This document shows, in pieces, positions 1 to 7,295 of a stretch of 46,432 nucleotides of DNA (position 1 is its first letter; each line of letters opens with the position of its first letter). The notes below the pieces were generated by a model. The model made no database searches and was not told where the DNA came from. It saw only the letters and a list, made by a program, of their open reading frames with translations. The position numbers and the translations under genes were made by a program. This DNA comes from Pseudomonas ceruminis (GTDB lineage Bacteria > Pseudomonadota > Gammaproteobacteria > Pseudomonadales > Pseudomonadaceae). Location of the stretch: assembly GCF_021602025.1 (NCBI RefSeq), contig NZ_BQHW01000034.1:1-46432 (forward strand), written 5' to 3'.

Positions 1-62
1 TCTCGGCGGGTTTGCTTGCGCTTGCCGGCGTACTCAAAGTCGGAAAAGCTCATCTGGCTCAT
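1..62 (-). CDS. IS5-family transposase, N-terminal fragment (runs off the window)
   Basis: The minus-strand frame from ATG at 62 reads MSQMSFSDFEYAGKRKQTRR and stays open to base 1. The SFSDFEYAGKRKxTRRE opening is characteristic of IS5-group DDE transposases. A second ATG at 53 is also possible. Only about 20 residues are visible, so catalytic residues cannot be judged. The role would be transposition of the element whose end lies at 124. Confidence 0.8.
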   Translation of the reverse strand, partial: MSQMSFSDFEYAGKRKQTRR

Positions 63-124
63 GGGCGGCTCGGATCAGGTGTTGCGGGGATTCTCGCATA
101 ACTGAAGGCTTGTTCGGAGATTCC
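1..124 (-). mobile_element. IS5-family insertion sequence, one end only (continues outside the window)
   Basis: Read on the minus strand, the outer end at 124 begins GGAATCTCCGAACAAGCC, which resembles the IS5 terminal repeat (GGAA, then CGAACAAG). The four plus-strand bases next to it, CTAA at 125-128, fit the CTAR target duplication of IS5 elements. A transposase start lies 60 bp inside. The other end is beyond base 1, so the target duplication cannot be confirmed. The element has entered the small membrane-protein gene at 125-344. Confidence 0.75.
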
Positions 125-344
125 CTAAGCATAAGTACCGTTAAACCAATTATCATCGCAGGTCCAATGCTAGCAATGGGTAACCATACCCACGGATATG
201 CAGAGGCCATGCCGACAAAAGACTCACTTACCTTCTGCCCCGCTGATTGCCCTAAAGCGGCAGTCCACCAGACTAACACAGGCCCCAAAAAAATAGGCAC
301 ACGGCCAAGACTAAGCGAGCTGAAAAGCGAATGCGATTGGCCAT
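125..344 (-). pseudogene. small membrane protein gene, frameshifted and cut by IS5
   Basis: The open frame at 34-300 begins with a GTG that has little start context, and its last 30 or so residues are encoded by IS5 sequence. Upstream, an ATG at 344, 17 bp after the preceding stop, opens MANRIRFSARLVLAVCLFF in another frame. The two frames meet at a run of seven A (plus strand 287-293). Adding one base there would join them into one protein with an N-terminal hydrophobic segment, followed by PVLVWW and a second membrane segment near WLPIASIGPAMIIGLTVLML. The likely history is loss of one base in the homopolymer plus an IS5 insertion at 124/125. Programmed slippage at the A7 tract is less likely but possible. 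Function unknown. Confidence 0.6.
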
Positions 345-360
345 TTCAAAAATCTCTAAA

Positions 361-597
361 TCAGTACGGGTAGCGGTGACGTGCCTTAGCACGCTTGTTG
401 GCCAACTGGAGGATTTCAGGTGATGCGCACCAAAGGCCGAGAGCAGAAACTAATGCTGTCACCAGCGCAAGACCGAACCATTGGGAGTCCAGACAGAACA
501 GAATGAGGGCAATTACGGTGCTCGCTCCCATTACCACTGTTTCTAAAGGTGCCACTTTGAGAGCAGCGACTACTTCATCCAATTGAGTTCTTTGCAT
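361..597 (-). CDS. small membrane protein, unknown function
   Basis: 78 residues with two predicted membrane segments (about 19-36 and 41-58) and a basic C-terminus ending KRAKARHRYPY. The start ATG is preceded by GGAA about 9 bp upstream. It overlaps the end of the upstream gene (575-979) by 23 bp, which argues for cotranscription and translational coupling. No family recognised. Confidence 0.65.
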   Translation of the reverse strand: MQRTQLDEVVAALKVAPLETVVMGASTVIALILFCLDSQWFGLALVTALVSALGLWCASPEILQLANKRAKARHRYPY

Positions 598-979
598 TTA
601 CTTGTTCCGTGTTCAGTTCCTGGTGACTCGCGGCATCGCCGACACAGTCCGTATAAGGTCGGATCAGATCAATGATGCCTTCACGTTGCAACGACTGGTC
701 GGCCATCAGTTGCTCATAGTCGCCGCACAGACCTTCCCTCGCGAAATACAGATCGATGCCGATAGCTGAATGCGTCTTCTCGACGGGAGTACAGCCGTAG
801 AACTGCACAAGGGCTTTTGCAATACCACTGTTCCGGACCGAAGCCGATTCGTCCAGTTGATCCTCCGCCAAGAACTGGCAGTAGATCGCTGCCCGTGTTG
901 GGTCGGTCGATGACGTCAAATATTCCGATTGGTCGCCCCGGTCGTAGTTATGAAAAATGCGGTAGGTTTTCTCGGTCAT
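575..979 (-). CDS. hypothetical soluble protein
   Basis: 134 residues from the ATG at 979 (MTEKTYRIFHNYDRG), chosen because AGGAAAACGAGG precedes it. A longer reading from 1009 would add ten residues without a ribosome-binding site. Acidic, with no membrane segment and no recognised motif. It lies in a minus-strand train of small genes headed by the box at 2938. Confidence 0.65.
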   Translation of the reverse strand: MTEKTYRIFHNYDRGDQSEYLTSSTDPTRAAIYCQFLAEDQLDESASVRNSGIAKALVQFYGCTPVEKTHSAIGIDLYFAREGLCGDYEQLMADQSLQREGIIDLIRPYTDCVGDAASHQELNTEQVNAKNSIG

Positions 980-1081
980 GGCCTCGTTTTCCTGCAGATC
1001 CGGGGGCAAAGTTGCCCCTCTCCTACGGTTACAGCCCAGCGAAGGCAGGGCTTGGATGTGCGCATCCCCATACAGTCAGGG

Positions 1082-1261
1082 CTACTCTCCTCGGGAGTGT
1101 TCGATGGCCCAAAAGGCTAAGCCTGTTAAGAATGACATGAAGATAACCAAGGCCACGACATATAGAAGTGTTTTTCCCATAGCGTGAACGGGGTCATCGA
1201 AAAAACAAATAGGTAATCCGATGAAACACGCAAGAAAAAGAAAAATGTTACTTCGCTTCAT
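1082..1261 (-). CDS. small membrane protein, unknown function
   Basis: 59 residues, start MKRSNIFLFLACFIGLPICF. The internal ATG at 1261 is preferred over the one at 1270 because AGGAG lies directly against the first ATG but 9 bp from the second. Two hydrophobic segments, about residues 5-20 and 30-50. A GC hairpin (GGGGCAA/TTGCCCC, near 1003-1018) lies downstream in the spacer. No family recognised. Confidence 0.6.
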   Translation of the reverse strand: MKRSNIFLFLACFIGLPICFFDDPVHAMGKTLLYVVALVIFMSFLTGLAFWAIEHSRGE

Positions 1262-1304
1262 TCGCTCCATCTCCTAGGAAATATTCATAGGCCGACTTTC
1301 CTAC

Positions 1305-1562
1305 TTAATCAAGCTTGCTGCTTAGGTTGTTCGCATCTAGTTTGGCCCGGATTTCTTCGTCAGTGTCACATACAGCGCTGGTGGGGCTAATTCCCGAGAT
1401 ACTACGGGCCATATATGACGCCAAGACAAAGAACAGTAACGCACTGATGTGCTCAGAACGGCTGTCAAGTGCTATCAGGATGAACCAGATCACGGCCGCA
1501 CCGAAAAACGAAAGAACGCGATTTCTTGTCACTGGACGGGTTGGATCCATTTCTCTTCTCAT
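1305..1562 (-). CDS. small membrane protein, unknown function
   Basis: 85 residues with two membrane segments (about 15-31 and 38-54) and an acidic C-terminal tail (CDTDEEIRAKLDANNLSSKLD). AAGGGA sits 5 bp before the ATG at 1562. Part of the same minus-strand train as its neighbours. No family recognised. Confidence 0.6.
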   Translation of the reverse strand: MRREMDPTRPVTRNRVLSFFGAAVIWFILIALDSRSEHISALLFFVLASYMARSISGISPTSAVCDTDEEIRAKLDANNLSSKLD

Positions 1563-1589
1563 ACAGGTCCCTTATGGTTATGCGGGCGC

Positions 1590-1678
1590 GAAAATCACAC
1601 CTGTCTCTACGGCCTCGGTCCCGGTTTATCAGGCCGGGGCTTGGGGTACACCTGAGCGTTTACCGTGATCAGTTCCTG
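1590..1678 (-). repeat. intergenic repeat, copy A, with hairpin
   Basis: This spacer and the one at 2317-2405 share a block of about 50 bp. It contains a CCCGGTTTAT core, a CCGGGGCT arm that can pair back, and a shared CTGAGCGTT near the following stop codon. Both copies lie just downstream of a minus-strand start and upstream of the next gene. They could be an RNA-processing or attenuation element, or remnants of gene duplication. Confidence 0.5.
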
Positions 1679-1968
1679 GTGTTCGTTTTCAACACGGTTT
1701 GGATGGCATCAGCACTGAGTTGCGGCGCCCTCTGCCCCTCATCAACCATGAGCTTTGGCCGCTCTGCCCGGGAGATCTGCACACGAAGCTGGTTGAGGGC
1801 ATTGTCGATCTTCTGTTCAGCAGCTTTGAATTCTTTATCGGACGCTTCCCCAGGCACGAAGGAAACGCTCTCGTGCCCCCAGCTCAGAATTAGCAAGTCG
1901 CGCAGGGTCAGCTTCACCGAGATTTCGGTGTCCAGGTCCGCTTCGGAATAGTTGTTCAGGATACTCAT
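1669..1968 (-). CDS. hypothetical soluble protein
   Basis: 99 residues from MSILNNYSEADLDTEISVKL. The ATG at 1968 is preferred to an in-frame GTG two codons upstream; AAGGA lies about 9 bp ahead. No membrane segment; residues 48-70 could form a helix rich in K, E and Q. Function unknown. Confidence 0.6.
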   Translation of the reverse strand: MSILNNYSEADLDTEISVKLTLRDLLILSWGHESVSFVPGEASDKEFKAAEQKIDNALNQLRVQISRAERPKLMVDEGQRAPQLSADAIQTVLKTNTRN

Positions 1969-2064
1969 CGGCACAGTTCCTTTCCGGTGATGGTCGGAGA
2001 CGCGAACCCACGCCCCCTACCGCGAATGCCCGCGACGTGGCGGGCTGGCGATCTACAACGTTTT

Positions 2065-2295
2065 CTATACATTTGGGCCGAGGGACAAGGCCGCAGCTGC
2101 GAAGGCAACTCCAAACCCAATACCGAAAGCGAGGCCACCAACCACTTGTTGCCAGATCAGCAATTTCTTCTTCGCCAATAGAGGCTTGAAGATCACAAAC
2201 CAACTCACGACCAAAGCCGACACAGCGATGAGCTGCAAAATGGATAGAGGGATCGTCATCAAGAATTCAGCAATTCTTTCAAGCTCGATTTTCAT
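2065..2295 (-). CDS. small membrane protein, unknown function
   Basis: 76 residues with two membrane segments (about 12-36 and 50-72) separated by a basic turn (KPLLAKKK), which places the loop in the cytoplasm. A weak GA-rich stretch precedes the ATG. Lies between two other small genes of the same train. No family recognised. Confidence 0.6.
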   Translation of the reverse strand: MKIELERIAEFLMTIPLSILQLIAVSALVVSWFVIFKPLLAKKKLLIWQQVVGGLAFGIGFGVAFAAAALSLGPNV

Positions 2296-2316
2296 TGTTT
2301 CACTTAATTCCTAGAT

Positions 2317-2405
2317 TTCGCGGACGCGAAACGAACTCCTTCAACTGGCACGGCCCCGGTTTATTTCTCCGGGGCTCGGCGTGCAGCTGAGCGTTGATCA
2401 TCTTA
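2317..2405 (-). repeat. intergenic repeat, copy B, with hairpin
   Basis: Second copy of the spacer element described at 1590-1678. The hairpin here is CCCCGG TTTATTTCT CCGGGG (about 2353-2373) followed by GGCGTGCAGCTGAGCGTTGATC. It has no T-run, so it is not an ordinary terminator for the minus-strand gene upstream. Confidence 0.5.
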
Positions 2406-2410
2406 GTTAC

Positions 2411-2836
2411 TTAGGATTTTTCTTCAGCCTTCTGAAACTCGTCCAGTTTGAGCCGCGCAGCTGTGTAGAAGCACAGGGCGCAAAGGCCCCCCGTGATACC
2501 CGCAAAGACTGCCAGTGACTCGAACACGGCGAGTGGAGTGTCCGCCAGCGGATGGAATGTCTTACCAATCACAGCCATACCACCGGAAGCCAGGAGTACC
2601 CACGGCGCGACACGACAGATCTTGGTCAGGCTGGCCTTGTGCTGTTCAATCGCCGCCCTTTCCTCAGATTCGATGATCCTTACTGCAGCCACGTTGACAT
2701 CGAGCTGCAGGCCCCATGCATGCTGGAGGACAGGGCAATTGTCCTCGGTAACCTTCGCTGCAATGTCGCGGGGGATCTGACCCTTACTTGCTACAGCTTC
2801 CACGACCGCCTGCTTCCAATTGGCGTACTCATTCAT
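2411..2836 (-). CDS. two-TM membrane protein, unknown function
   Basis: 141 residues from MNEYANWKQAVVEA. The start at 2836 has AGGGA 9 bp upstream and is preferred over 2872. The N-terminal 70 residues look helical and soluble; two membrane segments follow (about 75-92 and 103-127), then a charged tail. It is the first gene of the minus-strand train that runs to the left edge, 101 bp behind the conserved box at 2938-2954. Confidence 0.65.
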   Translation of the reverse strand: MNEYANWKQAVVEAVASKGQIPRDIAAKVTEDNCPVLQHAWGLQLDVNVAAVRIIESEERAAIEQHKASLTKICRVAPWVLLASGGMAVIGKTFHPLADTPLAVFESLAVFAGITGGLCALCFYTAARLKLDEFQKAEEKS

Positions 2837-2937
2837 CGGTATTTTCCCTTCGACTTTGGGCGTTGACACCAAGTCGATCAGTCACTCGGCATCGGCGTGC
2901 GCGGAGTGCTTCGCGCAAGATGATCGCCAACGAAGCC

Positions 2938-2954
2938 TAACACGTACGCATAAT
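2938..2954 (-). promoter_or_regulatory. conserved operon-head box, copy a
   Basis: Minus-strand sequence ATTATGCGTACGTGTTA, one of eight copies of RTTATnnGTACGYGTTA in the window. It lies in the 289-bp gene-free spacer 2837-3125, in front of the train starting at 2836. An open frame inside this spacer (2882-3085) begins with TTG and was not accepted as a gene. Confidence 0.6.
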
Positions 2955-3089
2955 GCTAGTAAATCAAGTTGACGCCGGCGCAAACGCATCGCATACGGTG
3001 CGGGTTGCGCATTCACAAAATAGCTGCACGCACGCACAGACCGCCCGCCCAGGCTCCAGTCCAGGTAACCAGAGGATACCGCCAAGCAT

Positions 3090-3113
3090 AAAAAACCCCA
3101 GCCTTGGCTGGGG
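3090..3113 (-). terminator. rho-independent terminator of the dnaB operon
   Basis: On the minus strand the perfect stem CCCCAGCC/GGCTGGGG (3096-3113) is followed by a run of six T (complement of 3090-3095). It lies 12 bp after the stop of the 44-aa gene at 3126 and fits the end of the transcription unit that starts at 7084. Confidence 0.85.
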
Positions 3114-3125
3114 TGGGTGAAGCGT

Positions 3126-3260
3126 TTACTGAAAGCTGACCACGCAACAGGGGTACTCGTCAGAGCTGCGTGCGGTGATGGCTAAGCGGAAAAGACCCTG
3201 GACATCAGTCAGCCGGGGTTTTCCTTTGATCAAGACCAGGACCTGCAGCCGAGGCTTCAT
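3126..3260 (-). CDS. small protein of 44 residues, unknown function
   Basis: Short gene reading MKPRLQVLVLIKGKPRLTDV, then QGLFRLAITARSSDEYPCC and ending VVSFQ. Its ATG overlaps the TGA of the upstream gene as ATGA at 3257-3260, the usual sign of translational coupling, and its stop is followed by a good terminator. Mixed hydrophobic and basic N-terminal half, with a CC pair near the end. No family recognised; the coding call rests on position and coupling. Confidence 0.6.
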   Translation of the reverse strand: MKPRLQVLVLIKGKPRLTDVQGLFRLAITARSSDEYPCCVVSFQ

Positions 3261-3508
3261 TGGCGTGATGCCAGTTCAGCTCGGCGAGCGGCGGGCGAGG
3301 GAGTTTCTTTGATCAGGCGAGCAAGGAAGGCGGTGTAACTGGCCTGCTCGTTGATGTGCATGATGTGCTCGATAAAGTCTTTTCGCTTCCGCTCCAACCA
3401 CTGCTCAGCAGCGACACCTTGGCAAGGAAGGCGCTGCGTGTAGAGGACGTAGTCGTCGAGAGCTACCTGTTGGGGCCAGGTCAGTTCAGATACGTTCAGG
3501 TTGTGCAT
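3257..3508 (-). CDS. hypothetical small protein
   Basis: 83 residues from MHNLNVSELTWPQQVALDDY. The ATG at 3508 has GGAG 8 bp upstream, which is better than the start at 3565. No membrane segment; the sequence suggests a small helical protein (EQWLERKRKDFIEHIMHINEQ). It follows the second dnaB gene and overlaps the next small gene by 4 bp. The spacer in front (3509-3681) contains a run of ten C on the plus strand at 3591-3600. Confidence 0.6.
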   Translation of the reverse strand: MHNLNVSELTWPQQVALDDYVLYTQRLPCQGVAAEQWLERKRKDFIEHIMHINEQASYTAFLARLIKETPSPAARRAELASRQ

Positions 3509-3681
3509 GTGGCATCTCCAGGAGGATGTAGGCTTCGTATCCAGGAGATGCTCAACATTGAGCATGAAAGCAGGAGGGAATGATGAGCCGCCCCCCCCCC
3601 TGCCAACCTACTGCGATCATCGCGACTACGTTTGAGGGCGAAGCTGGGGATAGCGGCTGACACTAACTGATCAGAGGGTCA

Positions 3682-5079
3682 TCACTCATCATCGTCGAAG
3701 TTGTACATGCCAGGCGCGAGGTTCTCGAAGCGGGTGTACTTACCGATGAACGCCAGCCGCACAAAGCCGATCGGACCGTTACGTTGCTTGCCGATGATGA
3801 TCTCCGCCACACCCTTGTGCTCGGTCTCGGGGTGATACACCTCATCCCGGTACACGAACATGATCACGTCGGCGTCCTGCTCGATCGCACCGGACTCACG
3901 CAAGTCGGAGTTCACTGGGCGCTTGTTCGGCCGCTGCTCCAGGGAGCGGTTCAGCTGAGACAGGGCGATGACTGGGCAATTGAATTCCTTGGCCAGGGCC
4001 TTGAGGGAACGGGAGATCTCGGAAATCTCATTGGTCCGGTTGTCGCCGGCAGAGCCCGGGATCTGCATCAGCTGCAGGTAGTCGACCATGATCATGCCAA
4101 TCTCGCCGTGCTCACGGGCCAGGCGCCGGGTGCGCGCACGCATTTCCGAGGGACTGATGCCGGCGGTGTCGTCGATGAACAGCTTGCGGTTGTTGAGCAG
4201 GTTCACCGCTGAGGTCAGTCGCGGCCAGTCATCATCGTCGAGCTGGCCGGATCGCACCTTGGTCTGGTCGATGCGGCCGAGCGACGACAGCATACGCATG
4301 ATCAGCGACTCACCTGGCATTTCGAGCGAGAACACCAGCACCGCCTTCTCGGACCGCAGCACAGCGTTCTCCACCAGGTTCATGGCGAAGGTGGTCTTGC
4401 CCATCGAAGGCCGGCCGGCAACGATGATCAGGTCGGCCGGCTGCAGGCCGCTGGTCTTCTCGTCCAGGTCGGTGAAGCCGGTGGAAACACCGGTGATGTC
4501 GCTGTCGGAGTTGAACAGCGTATCGATACGGTCGATGGCCATGGTCAGCAGGTCTTTGACACCCACCGGGCCGCCGGTTTTCGGCCGGGCTTCAGCGATC
4601 TGGAAAATCTGCCGTTCGGCTTCGTCGAGGATCTCCGCTGCATTCCGCCCTTCTGGATTGAAGGCACTGTCCGCGATGTCAGTGCTGATGCTGATCAGCT
4701 GGCGCAGGGTCGCCCGCTCGCGGATGATCGCAGCGTAGGCCTTGATGTTGGCCACGGACGGGGTGTTCTTTGCCAGCTCCGCCAGATAGGCCAGTCCGCC
4801 GACCTGGCTGCTCAGCCCCTCCTTGTCCAGACGCTCATGCAGCGTCACGATGTCAAAAGGCTCGTTCAGGTCGGCCAGCTTTTGAATGGCGCGGAAAATC
4901 AGCCGGTGATCGTGTCGGTAGAAGTCGCCATCAGAGACCTGATCGAGCACACGCTCCCAGGCGTTGTTATCGAGCATGAGACCACCGAGCACGGACTGCT
5001 CAGCCTCGATCGAATGCGGTGGCACCTTCAGCGAGGAGGTCTGTAGGTCAAGCTGCTCGGAAGCATAATCTTCGTTCAT
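3682..5079 (-). CDS. dnaB: replicative DNA helicase DnaB, downstream copy
   Basis: 465 residues, the normal length for DnaB. The N-terminal domain opens with PPHSIEAEQSVLGGLMLD (20-37), typical of the family. The RecA-like motor domain has Walker A GRPSMGKTT (222-230), a Walker B segment IMVDYLQLMQIPG, and the DnaB signature RTNEISEISRSLKALAKEF with SQLNR. DnaB unwinds DNA ahead of the replisome as a hexamer and contacts DnaG through its N-terminal domain. No intein is visible. It lies 58 bp behind a second dnaB gene. By eye the motor domains are largely identical, while the N-terminal domains and the linker differ more. The plasmid copies may recruit or replace the host helicase at the plasmid origin (inference). 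Confidence 0.95.
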   Translation of the reverse strand: MNEDYASEQLDLQTSSLKVPPHSIEAEQSVLGGLMLDNNAWERVLDQVSDGDFYRHDHRLIFRAIQKLADLNEPFDIVTLHERLDKEGLSSQVGGLAYLAELAKNTPSVANIKAYAAIIRERATLRQLISISTDIADSAFNPEGRNAAEILDEAERQIFQIAEARPKTGGPVGVKDLLTMAIDRIDTLFNSDSDITGVSTGFTDLDEKTSGLQPADLIIVAGRPSMGKTTFAMNLVENAVLRSEKAVLVFSLEMPGESLIMRMLSSLGRIDQTKVRSGQLDDDDWPRLTSAVNLLNNRKLFIDDTAGISPSEMRARTRRLAREHGEIGMIMVDYLQLMQIPGSAGDNRTNEISEISRSLKALAKEFNCPVIALSQLNRSLEQRPNKRPVNSDLRESGAIEQDADVIMFVYRDEVYHPETEHKGVAEIIIGKQRNGPIGFVRLAFIGKYTRFENLAPGMYNFDDDE

Positions 5080-5137
5080 GTGGGCATCTTGTTGAGTGAG
5101 TGGGGAGCGCTACCGGTTGGCGAGGTGTCAGCGGGCT

Positions 5138-6667
5138 TCATGGCGGCTTTCTCGAACCTTTCCGGCGCCGCCCCCTGCCCTTGCCCTCGACCTTCTTGGA
5201 AGCCTCTTCTGCCAGCTTTTGCACCGGCATCCGACCAAGGCGAGAATGGGGATCAATCATCTCTACACCCATCTCTTGATCGGTGAAGTCGTGCGTGCCT
5301 GGCATTAAGTTGACGAAGCGTGTGTATCGCCCCTCAAAGCCAAGCCGCACAAAACCGGTCGGACCTTCACGCTGCTTGCCGATGATGATCTCGGCCGTAC
5401 CAGCGAAGCGGGAGTCAGGGTTGTACACCTCATCCCGGTACACGAACAGGATCACATCCGCGTCCTGCTCAATTGCCCCGGATTCGCGCAGATCGGAGTT
5501 AACCGGGCGCTTGTCCTTGCGTTGTTCCACCGAGCGATTGAGCTGCGAGAGTGCAATCACGGGGCAATCAAATTCCTTGGCCAAAGCCTTTAGTGACCTG
5601 GAGATGGCCGAAATTTCGTTGGTACGGTTGAGGCCGCCATATCCGGGGATTTGCATCAGCTGCAGGTAGTCCACCATGATCAGGCCAATCTCGCCGTGCA
5701 CGCGCCGAAGCCTCCGCGTACGGCTACGCATCTCCGAAGGGCTCAGGGCCGGCGTGTCATCAATGAAGAAGCGATCGTTCTTGTTGAGTGCATTGGCAGC
5801 CTTGGTCAGCTTGGTCCAGTCCTCATTCAACAGCTTCCCGGATCGGACTCGCGACTGGTCAATGCTACCCATCGAGGAGAGCATGCGCGTTAGCAGGGCA
5901 TCGCCAGGCATCTCCATGGAATAGACCACGACCACTTTTTCCGACCGCAGAACGGCCTCTTCCACAATGTTCATGGCAAAAGTGGTTTTGCCCATGGATG
6001 GCCGGCCGGCCACGATGACCAGGTCAGCAGGACGCAACAGGCTCAGTTTGCTATCGAGGTCGACGAAGCCTGTCGATTGGCCCAGGGACTCAAGGCCTGA
6101 CTCATGGGCGGATTCGATCTTCTCGACGGCTTTCCTGAGCAGGGTGTCGATGCCAACCGGGCCGCCTTCCTTCGGCCGTTGACCGGCCACGGACAACATT
6201 TTCGATTCGGCATCATGCACCAGATCTTCCGCGGTGCGGCCGTTCGGGGAGCTGGCGCTTTGCTCGATCTCCCCGCAGACGCCAATGATCTTTCGGAACT
6301 GCGACCGCTCACTGACTACGCGTGCAAAGGACGCGATGTTGGCAACGGACGGGGTGTTATCGGAAAGCTCTTTTAGATAGGCCAGCCCACCGGCGTTCGA
6401 GAGATCCCCTGCTCGATCCAGAGCCTCCTGGGCTGTGACAACATCAAGCGCACGCCCCTCTTCAAGCAGCCTGGCAATAGCCTTAAAAATGAGCCTGTGG
6501 TCGGCGCGGAAAAAATCAGATTCGACCACCAGGTCCGAGACTCGCACCCAGGCACGTGGCTCGTTCAGCAATCCGCCTAGAATGGCCTGCTCGGCTTCAA
6601 CAGAATGCGGCAGCTCCCGACTGGGGTTCTGATCGTATTCAGCCGCTAGATGGATATGGTCGTTCAA
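5138..6667 (-). CDS. dnaB: replicative DNA helicase DnaB, upstream copy with basic tail
   Basis: 509 residues. Start is TTG at 6667, with AAGG about 10 bp upstream; no ATG occurs before the conserved ELPHSVEAEQAILGGLLN segment (19-35). Walker A GRPSMGKTTF is at 221-230, with IMVDYLQLMQIPGYGG and SQLNRSVEQR further on. Compared with the neighbouring DnaB it has about 40 extra C-terminal residues ending in a strongly basic tail (KGRGRRRKGSRKPP), which could bind DNA or another replisome protein. All ATPase residues seem intact in both copies, so neither is an obvious decayed duplicate. It stands first of the pair and may form mixed hexamers with the second (inference). Confidence 0.95.
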   Translation of the reverse strand: MNDHIHLAAEYDQNPSRELPHSVEAEQAILGGLLNEPRAWVRVSDLVVESDFFRADHRLIFKAIARLLEEGRALDVVTAQEALDRAGDLSNAGGLAYLKELSDNTPSVANIASFARVVSERSQFRKIIGVCGEIEQSASSPNGRTAEDLVHDAESKMLSVAGQRPKEGGPVGIDTLLRKAVEKIESAHESGLESLGQSTGFVDLDSKLSLLRPADLVIVAGRPSMGKTTFAMNIVEEAVLRSEKVVVVYSMEMPGDALLTRMLSSMGSIDQSRVRSGKLLNEDWTKLTKAANALNKNDRFFIDDTPALSPSEMRSRTRRLRRVHGEIGLIMVDYLQLMQIPGYGGLNRTNEISAISRSLKALAKEFDCPVIALSQLNRSVEQRKDKRPVNSDLRESGAIEQDADVILFVYRDEVYNPDSRFAGTAEIIIGKQREGPTGFVRLGFEGRYTRFVNLMPGTHDFTDQEMGVEMIDPHSRLGRMPVQKLAEEASKKVEGKGRGRRRKGSRKPP

Positions 6668-6677
6668 GCCTCAGGCC

Positions 6678-6731
6678 TTACTCGTCGAATTGCTGGTGCG
6701 GATCGGGCTGCCAGCTGCAATCAGTACCCAT
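6678..6731 (-). CDS. possible 17-residue leader peptide before dnaB
   Basis: ATG at 6731 with AGGA 7-8 bp upstream opens MGTDCSWQPDPHQQFDE, and its TAA stops 10 bp before the TTG start of the upstream dnaB. Such a leader could couple or tune translation of a gene with a weak start codon. The evidence is only position and a ribosome-binding site. Confidence 0.25.
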   Translation of the reverse strand: MGTDCSWQPDPHQQFDE

Positions 6732-6829
6732 AGATGGTCCTGTCCTGCGCTGACAGCTGGGGTTTGGTCACGATGTTCGTTGTTTGGGGGCCTAGAACGC
6801 AACTACCACGCGCTGGGTGGCCGGCCGGA

Positions 6830-7084
6830 TCAGAACGTCACTTCGATCAAGGTTGCCCGCCCGGTGCGGGTTTGAAAGTCGCAAAGGCCAAACTGCACGA
6901 GCCGCGGCTGCCGGTGAGCGATGCAGGTAGCGACCTGGGCGCGGAATGCCGCCAACTCAAGCGGGAGCACTGATCGACCAGTAGCGGCCTGAATCTTATC
7001 GCGGAATTCCTGCAGCGCCGCCTCCACGCCAGCATCATCGCCGGCCTGGCCTAAAGTTTCGGCACTCGGTTTTGGGATCGACAT
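6830..7084 (-). CDS. hypothetical protein at head of the dnaB operon
   Basis: 84 residues from MSIPKPSAETLGQAGDDAGV, with GGAGAG 6 bp before the ATG. No membrane segment and no motif recognised; the centre (EAALQEFRDKIQAATGRS) looks helical. It is the first gene behind the box at 7149-7165 and probably cotranscribed with the two dnaB genes. A 162-bp spacer separates it from dnaB, so a second promoter is possible. Confidence 0.6.
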   Translation of the reverse strand: MSIPKPSAETLGQAGDDAGVEAALQEFRDKIQAATGRSVLPLELAAFRAQVATCIAHRQPRLVQFGLCDFQTRTGRATLIEVTF

Positions 7085-7148
7085 TCAAACTCTCCAGGGA
7101 GGGGCCGTGCGCTGACATGCGCAGTCGCGGATTACGGGCGCAAGTTGG

Positions 7149-7165
7149 CAACACGTAACTATAAT
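7149..7165 (-). promoter_or_regulatory. conserved operon-head box, copy b, with promoter-like hexamers
   Basis: Minus strand ATTATAGTTACGTGTTG. TTGACA lies 17 bp upstream of GATTAT, which overlaps the start of the box, giving a plausible sigma-70 promoter for the dnaB operon. The conserved ACGTG part would then fall near the transcription start. This is the copy with the clearest promoter context. Confidence 0.6.
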
Positions 7166-7166
7166 C

Positions 7167-7270
7167 CTGAAAGATTTACTGAATGTCAAACGGCATCGAA
7201 GGCCGAGAAGACGACCACTAAAGCTCTAAATATCCTAAACTTTCAGTGAAATCACGAGACCTTTAGAGCT
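7167..7270. repeat. interleaved inverted repeats in the spacer before the dnaB operon
   Basis: Two inverted repeats interleave: CTGAAAG (7167-7173) with CTTTCAG (7239-7245), and AGCTCTAAA (7222-7230) with TTTAGAGCT (7262-7270). The order allows a pseudoknot-like fold in RNA, or two protein sites in DNA. No gene is seen in 7085-7295. Confidence 0.4.
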
Positions 7271-7295
7271 GAAAAAATACAGAACAAAGGAGGAC

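Noticed and set aside
2882-3085. 67-codon minus-strand frame
   Set aside because: Begins with TTG, has arginine-rich chance composition and runs across the conserved box.
3591-3600. Run of ten C, possible phase-variation tract
   Set aside because: It lies between genes and not within a coding frame or between promoter hexamers that I can recognise; length could also be a sequencing artefact.
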